Source: Adiantum capillus-veneris
Lineage: Eukaryota > Streptophyta > Polypodiopsida > Polypodiales > Pteridaceae
Assembly (NCBI GenBank): GCA_014529385.2
Contig: CM043953.1
Span: 108,508,549-108,572,548 of the forward strand
Direction of reading: 5' to 3'
DNA: 64,000 nt
Shown here: piece after piece, positions 57,001 to 64,000 of the stretch
Layout: every line of letters starts with the position of its first letter
How positions within the stretch are numbered: position 1 is the stretch's first letter
Translations under genes and position numbers: made by a program
The notes under the pieces: generated by a model
Databases searched by the model: none
Seen by the model: only the letters and a program-made list of their open reading frames with translations
Told to the model about the DNA's origin: nothing

Positions 57001-58083
57001 CCCCAAGGCATCCTCGAGCTGGCACTCAATCATACGTGAAAAAAAACTTAAATCCCATAAAGCTATGTCTCCACCAATGTGTGTTCGTTCATTGCATCTA
57101 TGACTGCTAACTCCGTCCATGGGCGGTCATATTAGCCTTAATCAGTACTCTTTGTGTTTAAGCACAAAACTACACCCCTTAAAACACATTGGTGACCCTC
57201 TTGCTCCAAAAATCCACCTTATGCAAAGGTTGAAAATTCCACTCTAGATAATTTCGGGCTTTGACTTGCGGTAAGGCTAAGGCTAAATTACAGGTCCAAT
57301 TAAACTGCCCTAAGAGCAGTGAAGCACTCACTGCACACACCTTGTCACCTCATTAAAGTATATAAGAAGAGAAATGACATTAAGACACGGCAAAAGTAAG
57401 GCTTAGCTGCATCAGTCAATCAACAAGTCAAAGCAACCTTTGTCTAGGATGACTATGCGTCGGTGGTCAATTCATGTTTGACATACTTTTTATGTCTCCT
57501 TCTGTTGGAAACTTAACTTTTTATTAGCGCTGCTTCAAAGCACCCTACTCCGGTAAAAAGCTTTTTACCACTCTTGTGACTGTGTAATCATGTGTTCCTC
57601 TTAATAAGTCAAGCATTGGTGATGTAGCTTAAAATTTATGCTGTAGGCCTTTATTCTTGTAGAGACATTGTAGTGCTAAGAAGAAAGAAGAATTGACATC
57701 TGGACTTCAATATGTAAAGAATCTTCACTCAAATTTCACTCTTAGCTAGAGGTGCTCAATTTATTGGCAAACAAGCTTTAGTGCCATTGGTGCATGAGGG
57801 ATTGCTGGTTAATTTTCTAGCTCTGATAAGCCGTAAACAAACTTCCTTTCCTCTTTTTACCTACCTATTTATCACAAACCACGTAGAAATTCCCTTTGCA
57901 AAAAGCAGCAATATAACTTTTGGACCAGGTCTGAGAAACTTTAGCAGGCAGGTACTTACATCATCCAAGTTTTTTAAAGCTTTTGGACCAGGGAAGGTTT
58001 TGCCACAACTGTGACTTTTTGGTAAAGTTCGAGATTTCACTTCATCGCCGCTGAGCCCTCTTGCTGTACTCCACAACCAAGTC
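48777..58083 (-). CDS. POLH: DNA polymerase eta, C-terminal half (four exons)
   Basis: This is the Y-family translesion polymerase, which copies past UV-induced cyclobutane dimers in the nucleus. Exons on the minus strand: 58083-57960, 50970-50857, 50159-49944 and 49862-48777, all with GT/AG borders and compatible phase, giving about 512 residues. They cover the end of the thumb and the little-finger domain (LPKSHSCGKTFPGP, RMAHLLTLHA, FPSKSCVLRFGKEK), then a Ser/acidic tail, a ubiquitin-binding UBM motif (VFSELPEEIQEELCRSLG) and a PIP box (STIGDFF) near the end. The catalytic palm exons are not in the window and should lie beyond 58083 or beyond the window edge. No stop interrupts the exons, so the gene looks functional as far as seen. 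Confidence 0.92.
49944..50159 (-). CDS. POLH: POLH exon, little-finger domain end
   Basis: The 216 bp exon is in phase 0. It begins after TTTTGCAG and ends before GTAAGT. It encodes GYKANEDHKFPSKSCVLRFG and continues through a helix-rich block to SNIWAIPS, the conserved end of the little-finger domain. Confidence 0.92.
50857..50970 (-). CDS. POLH: POLH exon, little-finger domain start
   Basis: The 114 bp exon is in phase 0, acceptor TACAG before 50970 and donor GTAAGT after 50857. It encodes VKHWIRELAMELQERLD...HLLTLHAGTNH, a block well conserved in plant polymerase eta. A (TC)n tract lies in the intron 45 bp upstream of the acceptor. Confidence 0.92.
51016..51062. repeat. (TC)n tract at LINE copy 2 5' end, in a POLH intron
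   Basis: 47 bp of TC directly before the LINE sequence that starts at about 51063. Confidence 0.95.
51063..52295 (+). pseudogene. LINE copy 2 fragment in a POLH intron
   Basis: Same family as the LINE at 39071-44900, opposite strand. ORF1 end (ALHVRICGLKGQDNVDEDA) and the endonuclease start (AAWNCNGSLCLDVGAF) are contiguous, then the endonuclease is cut near 52163 (DEDIWEF) and joined to the RT piece NDILLISDSLEGM. An 84 bp stretch around GTGCACATTGTTCGGAG is tandemly repeated (about 51873-51955 and 51956-52038). Many stops. It ends where the gag at 52296 begins. It serves as the reference that ORF1 and ORF2 are contiguous in this family. Confidence 0.8.
52296..53768 (-). pseudogene. Ty3/gypsy gag in a POLH intron
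   Basis: The ATG is at 53768. A Gln/Gly/Met-rich N-terminal part (53085-53768) is followed, after a break, by the gag capsid domain (52658-53032; KFETFRGIEDQLKSL, RAANFLKGNALQWW, EEYNKQFW). A Lys/Ser-rich C-terminal part (52300-52636) follows another break. The start of a knuckle (KKCHC) is cut at the LINE fragment boundary near 52296. No pol was found, and no LTR could be recognised between 53769 and 54600. Confidence 0.75.
54606..55229. other. GC-rich intronic stretch with G tracts
   Basis: Contains GGTGGGGGTGG-type tracts at about 54995-55037 and GC-rich direct sequence, with no family match. A Gly-rich frame across it is low complexity. Confidence 0.5.
55230..55690 (-). pseudogene. DUF4283/zinc-knuckle (LINE ORF1-type) fragment
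   Basis: In the intron on the minus strand, a frame at 55459-55677 (VCFPGHRREYLPLLFRIGTE) shifts into 55230-55493. That part reads RVEYSGLANQCSICRQMGHLAKAC, a CCHC knuckle with the normal spacing. The (V/R)-E-Y-x-x-L-x2-x-C-x2-C...H...C layout is typical of plant DUF4283 proteins of LINE origin. Sequence beyond is GC-rich and decayed. Confidence 0.5.
55691..57959. other. Rest of the 7 kb POLH intron, no gene recognised
   Basis: Includes a poly-G tract (about 56130-56155), a small tandem duplication at 56867-56930 (TGCATAGCCACACTRACA) and no ORF with a family match. The donor of the upstream exon at 57960 begins at 57959. Confidence 0.5.
57960..58083 (-). CDS. POLH: POLH exon, thumb to little finger
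   Basis: The 124 bp exon has acceptor TGTAG before 58083 and donor GTAAGTACC after 57960. After one base of a split codon it encodes TWLWSTARGLSGDEVK, then RTLPKSHSCGKTFPGPKALKNLDD, one of the most conserved blocks of polymerase eta. It joins in phase to the exon at 50970, 7 kb away. Confidence 0.92.
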
Positions 58084-58323
58084 CTACAAAATACCAGCAG
58101 TTAATCTCAATCAAATACATTTTGGCACTTAGGCAAGCGATCTCCATTTTTTTGCTTGAGAATTGGGAAGTTCATTTGTATCCAGAGATTATTTATGTGC
58201 TCTCATGATTTCAGTGCTCTTGGTCCTTGTTTTAATATATGTCCAATGAGACGATTATTGTGCTCTTGAAACATTTCCCATTTCCCACCCCCCCCGCCCT
58301 TCTCGCTCTCTGTTTTTTTCTTT

Positions 58324-59048
58324 TTCAAATAGCAAGGGCCTGTACCCTTCTACATTACATAAAATCGACCATAGGTCATGATACAAGAGTATGGGAAAAA
58401 CCTAAAATGATGTGTATGTAGGAAAAATGTATATTCAACCATCAGATATGCGAAGACCATTCTTTTTTTTCTTTGAATTATTGTTTACTTACATTTCTGT
58501 TGTGATAATAGTTTTGGTTATTGTCATTTTTACAGTCATTCCCTTTAGACATACAAACTGGAAGGTGTAAAGATGGCTCTTTTTTACGAACTGGTCTTTT
58601 TTTTTGTCTTTTAAGAATTATTATTAATTACAAAATGACAGATGTAAGAAAAAGTAAGCAAAATCAACGTTTTAACTAATACGTTCAAATAGCAAGGGCA
58701 TGTACCCTGCTGCATTACATAAAATCGACCATAGGTCATGATACAAGAGTATGGGAAAAACCTACAACATACACAATGATGTTAGAAGGAAAAATGTATA
58801 TTCAACCATCAGATATGCAAAGACCATTCTTTTTTTTCTTTGAATTATTGTTTACTTACATTTCTGTTGTGATAATAATTTTGGTTATTTTCATTTTCAC
58901 GATCATTTCCTTTAGACATACAAACTAGAAGGTGTAAAGATGGCTCTTTTTTACGAACCGGTCTTTTTTTTTGTTTTTTAAGAATTATTATTAATTACAA
59001 AATGACGCTTGTAAGAAAAGGTAAGAAAAATCAACGTTTTAACTAATC
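58324..59048. repeat. Tandem duplication, period 360 bp, in POLH intron
   Basis: 58324-58683 and 58684-59048 are nearly identical, sharing TTCAAATAGCAAGGGC and TTTTTTACGAACYGG among others. Part of the unit (GTGTAAAGATGGCTC, TTTTTTACGAACC) occurs a third time at about 59769-59855. Confidence 0.88.
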
Positions 59049-60893
59049 CTTGGAATGGAATGGTTGAAGATTTAACCTTATCCTAACTCACAATAAAATA
59101 GCATAATTGGTATATTTAAGATGTACGGGTTTTTGAGTTGAGGTGGATAACCAATCTATCCGATTGGTTCGTAAGACAGTCGCAGAAGCGATAGCACCGG
59201 AGAGCTCAATTACCTTTCATGCCCTTTCACTGGTTTTCACTATCCTAGCTTTCTTTCACTTTTAGCGATAGTGATTTTATTTGTTTTTTTTCCCCCCTCT
59301 TTTGCATTATAATATATGATTTCGCGGTGGTTTACGTAGGGTCTTATCGACCCATAGAACTCTATGGAAAGTGTAGACGGAAGTACAGTAGTAGTGTTGA
59401 CGGAGGGTGTTGGCATTTTTGTTTTCGCCGTTGTTTAATCACAAAACACAAAGAACAGCCATGAATATTAGTATTAATAATCGCAAAACTTTGTTTTAAA
59501 GTAACAATGAATTTAGGCTGTTGTTTTAATTTTAAAAAGCCCCCAACAAACTCCCCACAAGTTCCAACCCCTGGCCCAACCAACGAGGTTTCCCCCATTA
59601 ACCTATCGCCAGCAAAAATTTGCCCATTTGAAACTGAACTTACTTTCTCACACTGAGCTAAAGAGACGGCGCCGTCAAGTACATTGGCGGTGCTGCCAAA
59701 GGCTGCAAAGACAGAGCCGGTCAACCTTGTTTCACCTTTCAAATCCTTAAACTTTACTTACATTTACATTTTCGCTTTGGCCTTGATCATTCTAGCGATC
59801 ATTTATAGAAAACGTACAAACTTTTTAGTGTAAAGATGGCTCTTTTTTACGAACCACAAAGATATAGGGACTCTATACTTAATCTTTGGTGCTACGGCTG
59901 GAGTAATGGGCACATGCCTTTTGGTATCAATCTGTATGGAATCAACATAACCTGGCCACTAAATTCTTAGTGGAAATCATTAACCTTGTAATGTGTTAAT
60001 AATTGCTTACGCTTTTTTAATGACATCCCTTCCGGTTACGCTGGCGATGATAGGTGGATTTGGTAACCGGTTTGTTCTCATTCTTACAGGTGGCACTCGA
60101 CATGGCATTTCCATGATTAAATAATATCTTATTTCGGTTGTCGCCACCTTCGTTGTTGCTTCTATTAAGCTTAGCTCTAGTAGAGGTGGGCAGTGGCACT
60201 GGGTGGACGGTTAAAAAAAAAGGCCGTGCCCTGTGGAGACATGGGGAACAGTAATTCCGCTCGATGCGGGAATGTCCTCGCTACAAAGAAAGAAGCCAAG
60301 CCGGGCCGCAGAACTTGAAAATCCAAACTACTGTATAAATCTTTACCACGAAAGGACAACCTGCTTGGGGGATTTTCCCTCCCATGCGAAATATCTATCA
60401 CTCCGCGGATGGCTCGTAGGTATGACAGATAAAGATAGCTGTTTCGGCATCATGCTCTAAGACGCAAGTACGGCTTAAGTATCCTTATTGCCTAAAGCAA
60501 GTACAATCCATGGTTCACTACATTACGCCAGGAAGATGCTTGATGTAGGGTTTGTCGATGGGCATAAGATCATGAAAGTGTATTAAATCGAAGGATGCTA
60601 GCTAAGCCATCTGCTATAAGAATAATTGGGAAAAGTTTGAACTGAGAGATTGGATTCTCCAGAGCAAGGGAAAAGCTTTGTGATAGGGTGATGGATAAAG
60701 ATACAATCTAATCCATACGGCAACATATGGCGTATAGTATTGAGTGAACATAACGCTGCTGAGGCTATGTAACACATGTGCTATCCCCCTTTGAGTAGTA
60801 TAACTAGTTATTCTGGACGAGCTGTTGATTTAGCCATTTTCAATCCCTACCTATTAGGTGTTTTCTTTATTTAGGCTTCATTAATTTTATAAC
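59049..60893. other. No gene recognised
   Basis: AT-rich, apart from the partial repeat at 59769-59855. A minus frame at 59362-59742 (126 codons) matches nothing I know. A plus frame at 60233-60460 ends SLRGWLVGMTDKDSCF, faintly like the DUF295 beta-propeller of F-box proteins, but without the rest of the domain. It is too weak to call. Confidence 0.4.
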
Positions 60894-62140
60894 TGTAAGG
60901 TGTAGCGGAAGTGAATGTTGAACTTTGCTCAAGATGAGTGCTCCGAACTGTGCTCAAGGGTTCCTTTTACTTAGGGAAGGGAGAGCCTTCCGTTCTTTAA
61001 TGAGAGAGTGCAATGGACACAAACAAAGTGAATAGACACTGTGAATGAAGGTGCATGAGACTGAGAGATAGAGAGAGAAGAATACGACACCAAAATGTTG
61101 TCAAACCCTCCTCCGAAGGCCCCACTCTCTATGGCGAGAGCGGTCTACTCATGATTGCACAAATCTCTACAATGCTTGGACTTGCCGACGATGTCGACGA
61201 CGATGATGACGATGACGAGACGGGCTGAAATCTGAAAACGCTAATGGCTGAAGTCTGTAAATCTTGTATCTGCTGAATTCTGACTCTATGTCAATGACGA
61301 TGTGACGAAGACGCGCTGGAAACGCAGATGCTGAAATCTTCGTTTTCCGGGCTAAAATTGCAAACTTCGCGGGATCTGACCGTGCGGCGAGGATCTGCTG
61401 TCTGCAGGAAGGTGAGATTTGCGAGGTTCGGAGGTTCTACTGCGGGTACTGACTACTGAAAACTGAAAACGCTGAATCTATGGCTGTTTACGTCGCGAAG
61501 ATCTGCAAAAACGCTGAGGTTGATCTGCAAACCAGAAACGCTAGGGCTGAAAATGGGTCCTGCTGCAAACACGCTGTGGATCTGCCGGTGCAAACCACTA
61601 ACGCTAGGGCTAATCTGTTCCTTGTTGTCGCCAGGCTGATGCAGAAGCAAAAACGCTGGCTGGTCTGGGTTCTTGATGGAAAACGCTAGCTTTGCTGCAG
61701 ATGTTGCAAAATGCTAGGCATCCAATGCTGTTGGGGGGGGGTCTTCTTGAGAAGTTGCCTGCTGAACAAACTGTTCCTACTGCCTCTTCTGCCAGAAAGT
61801 GCTAGCGCTAAGTTTCTATATTTACAAACATAGCAAAATTGCCCTACCTAGTTTCCAACAAAAGTCACTTAAAAATAATAAGTGAAAAATGTCAATAATA
61901 GGGAAAATAGTTCTATGCACTGTAAAAATGCTCCTAATGGGTTCTGATGGAAATCTGATGATCATGTTGTGTGCAACCAGAGGATATGCATCTACTCTAA
62001 GTGTCTGGGCATGCACGGTCTACAAACAGACTCACAAAAGTGTCAGAACACTTCCTATTCTAGATTGATTTGACTGAACTGAACCCTGGTCATGCTGTAG
62101 CTTGTCCATGGACACATAGAGTTGGATGTGTCACGTGACA
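60894..62140 (-). mobile_element. 3' LTR of an unclassified LTR retrotransposon (1247 bp)
   Basis: On the minus strand, TGTCACGTGACAC begins at 62140, directly after a polypurine tract, and CACCTTACA ends at 60894. Ends are TG...CA. The interior has irregular repeats of the word AACGCT (61430-61720) and a GAT/GAC simple repeat near 61190-61225. The internal region continues to the right and off the window edge, so the other LTR and target duplication cannot be checked. Confidence 0.68.
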
Positions 62141-62152
62141 TCCCCTCCTTTT
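62141..62152 (-). promoter_or_regulatory. Polypurine tract of that element
   Basis: AAAAGGAGGGGA on the minus strand, immediately followed by the LTR start TGTCACG. Confidence 0.72.
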
Positions 62153-62273
62153 CAAAGTGAGGTACTGGTACCGAACTGTATGGCGCCGAGGGAGATCGCC
62201 AATAACATCCGACATCCTGGAAAGGACTCTTCGCCGGCCCACTCTGATGCGTGGGTCATTCGATACTTGAACT

Positions 62274-62723
62274 TCATAACATGAACATACCCATTCCATG
62301 TAAAGTGATCCCATGTAAAGTGACTGGAAAAGATCTTGTCTTCTCTAAAGACTGTGCATTCAATGTAGATGAACATAGAGACGGAGTGCCAAACCGTTCA
62401 TCAAACACATGCAAACAATGAGATCGAATCTTTTCTTTCTGATCTAAATGAATCAACTGTGGCAATTCACAACGCAAATGCCTATGCTTAGTGCTCAAAC
62501 TTTCTTGTGCTCTTTCTACGACTTTGTCATGCCGAGGAAGAGACATGGAATGAGACTTCCTTGGATGTATACTTTGCAGTTTTCCATGAACAATCGGCAT
62601 ACATCCGTGCTCATTCATGAGTGAAACGTGCTCAACATTCAATATGTCATGCCTAGAAAAAGGGATCACGTAAAGACGCTCACTAAAATATAGGAAATGA
62701 TCACGAATGAAACACTTGAACAA
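62274..62723 (-). CDS. Retrotransposon ORF next to 3' LTR (149 aa, unknown)
   Basis: A His- and Ser-rich frame directly downstream of the His/Asp-rich ORF at 62730; the two are separated by a stop and a 6 bp gap. I recognise no domain. Position suggests it is a decayed end of the element's polyprotein or an extra ORF. Confidence 0.35.
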   Translation of the reverse strand: MFKCFIRDHFLYFSERLYVIPFSRHDILNVEHVSLMNEHGCMPIVHGKLQSIHPRKSHSMSLPRHDKVVERAQESLSTKHRHLRCELPQLIHLDQKEKIRSHCLHVFDERFGTPSLCSSTLNAQSLEKTRSFPVTLHGITLHGMGMFML

Positions 62724-62729
62724 TGTGTG

Positions 62730-63137
62730 CTAACTAATCATGCGAACACATAGTACTTCCTGTGGGGGTTCATTGGACCTAGGCTCGAGAGCCAAGATCG
62801 GTTCTTCGGGATCTATCGAATCTTCCTGTGGGGGCTCTGTGGACCTCGACTCGAGAGCCAAGATCGGTTCTTCATGATTGATCGAATCTCCAATGAGGTT
62901 AGCTTCACTAGAGAAAGTATCAACTAACACATCATCCTTGTGAACAATCACATCATCTTCATGCAAATCATCATGCTTATCCTTATCATCCAAATCATCA
63001 TGCTCATCATTATCATTCATATCATCATGCTCATCATTATCATGCAATTCATCATGCCAATCCCGTGTGTCATGCTTTGGAAAAGAAGAGACTGAGAGAG
63101 TCTCCTTCTCCCGATCCTTAGCAATCTGTGCCTGCAT
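62730..63137 (-). CDS. His/Asp-rich retrotransposon ORF (135 aa)
   Basis: Residues 25-70 are a run of short acidic repeats such as HDELHDNDEHDDMND, followed by a tandem pair of EEPILALE-x-RS blocks. The DNA behind the second pair is a 66 bp tandem duplication (62760-62825, 62826-62891). An acceptor-like AG precedes GCACAG at the start, so this could be an exon. No known domain is visible. The ORF lies between the window-edge internal region and the 3' LTR. Confidence 0.4.
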   Translation of the reverse strand: MQAQIAKDREKETLSVSSFPKHDTRDWHDELHDNDEHDDMNDNDEHDDLDDKDKHDDLHEDDVIVHKDDVLVDTFSSEANLIGDSINHEEPILALESRSTEPPQEDSIDPEEPILALEPRSNEPPQEVLCVRMIS

Positions 63138-64000
63138 ATGTCACAAACGGGAGCGCATAGCAATATAAAATATACTCGGATAAATAAAATTTATCACTTA
63201 ATATTGAAGCTAGAGGGTATAGAGAGAAATAGATAGAGAGAGAGAGATAAAGTAAGAAGATCGATACAGTACTGGGGACCAGAAGATGGGCTGGTCCCCC
63301 CCCCCCCGAAATAGTAACTTTATTACTGAGGAGAAGTATATACAAGCACTTGAACCGAATGTATTACCACGTTCGTTCTAGAATAAGACTTGATGGTTCC
63401 TGGAAGCCTTAACTTCCGATTCCTAGGGCAAAACCCTATTCCAAGGAACTTCCGTTCCTTATTCCAAATCCTTGAGAACCAAGGTTCTCGCCTCTGGATC
63501 TCACCTTCCAGACTCAGGGCATGACATCCCTGCAACTCTTTTCTAACTCTGTTTCTAGAGTCCTCTTCCTGCAGATTAACTCCGCTTTCCTGGACACGAA
63601 GTCCTTCCCTTGGGAATTTCAACTTTTGGATCACATCTCGAGAGTCTACCTCTCTTCGATCCGTGGATCTGCTTCCCAAACTTGGGTACGAAACCCTTGG
63701 GCTGATCTGGCTCTAGTTCCTCAGAGCGCTTTTCTTGTGCAGAGGCTCATGCCTTCCTCTGCTCCTACTCCCTCACGAAGTGGAAGTACACCTGCAATCA
63801 AATACTCAGAGATCATAACATGAAAATCGTTACCTTCAAAGTCTCGATGCTCGAAACGCAACTCGGTTCTCGAAAAACAAGTCCCCGGAAGAGATCTCTA
63901 CATAGAAAATCCTCTCTTCCAATCTTACACACAGAAGAGGTGTGTTCTCGAGTTCCTTCTCGTAAATCAGCCTCGTCTACGAGGTCTACGACGTTTATGG
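63138..64000 (-). other. Internal region of the right-edge retrotransposon
   Basis: No recognisable domain. A 118 codon frame at 63323-63679 is basic and rich in Arg and Glu. A C tract lies at 63298-63307. The region continues off the window. Confidence 0.4.

Noticed and set aside
59362-59742. 126 codon minus-strand ORF
   Set aside because: No recognisable domain, no copy to compare and no splice context; length is within chance for this window.
60233-60460. Possible DUF295/F-box beta-propeller fragment
   Set aside because: Only one short block (SLRGWLVGMTDKDS) resembles the family; start codon and rest of domain are absent.

Overview
The window is nuclear DNA of a vascular plant with a large, transposon-packed genome. 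The evidence is one host gene with plant-type exon structure (the C-terminal half of DNA polymerase eta, minus strand) buried in long introns, plus layered plant transposon families: Tat-type Ty3/gypsy elements, a chromodomain gypsy element, a CACTA element with a TNP2-type transposase, APE-type LINEs and decayed Ty1/copia. Long (TC)n, (GA)n and (CA)n tracts are frequent. I cannot name the species; the 7 kb repeat-filled intron would suit a gymnosperm or another large-genome plant.

Left third (1-20038). An old gypsy element on the plus strand (gag pieces 4671-6044 and 18197-18951, protease 19167-19457) is the host for two younger Tat-like insertions in opposite orientation. Copy A (minus strand) shows a complete LTR (1993-4670), leader and gag, and runs off the left edge. 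Copy B (plus strand, 6045-18196) carries gag-pol in one single frame broken only by four stop codons, has lost its primer-binding site, and has a composite 3' LTR containing an inverted partial LTR of another subfamily. Both copies carry a pair of small, mutually related leader ORFs upstream of gag whose differences between copies are almost all silent.

Middle (20039-34161). A chromovirus on the minus strand has a 3.9 kb LTR (20039-31122 minus the insert), gag, a primer-binding site for initiator tRNA-Met and only the last chromodomain piece of pol. Its LTR holds a tandem array of about 151 bp units and is split by a 7162 bp CACTA transposon (20998-28159, TTA target duplication) carrying a TNP2-like gene with an internal deletion and an intact second gene.

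Right half (34162-64000). A 1.34 kb element with TTAA flanks and CACTAG termini (35630-36968) resembles piggyBac in its ends. Decayed LINE and copia pieces follow. A LINE on the minus strand (39071-44900) encodes ORF1 and a broken ORF2. The polymerase eta exons lie at 48777-49862, 49944-50159, 50857-50970 and 57960-58083; the 7 kb intron between the last two holds a second LINE fragment, a gypsy gag fragment and a DUF4283-like fragment. The window ends in another LTR retrotransposon (3' LTR 60894-62140, minus strand) with an unusual His/Asp-rich ORF.

Nearly everything except POLH is mobile DNA, and the order of nesting can be read from the target duplications and the interrupted reading frames.
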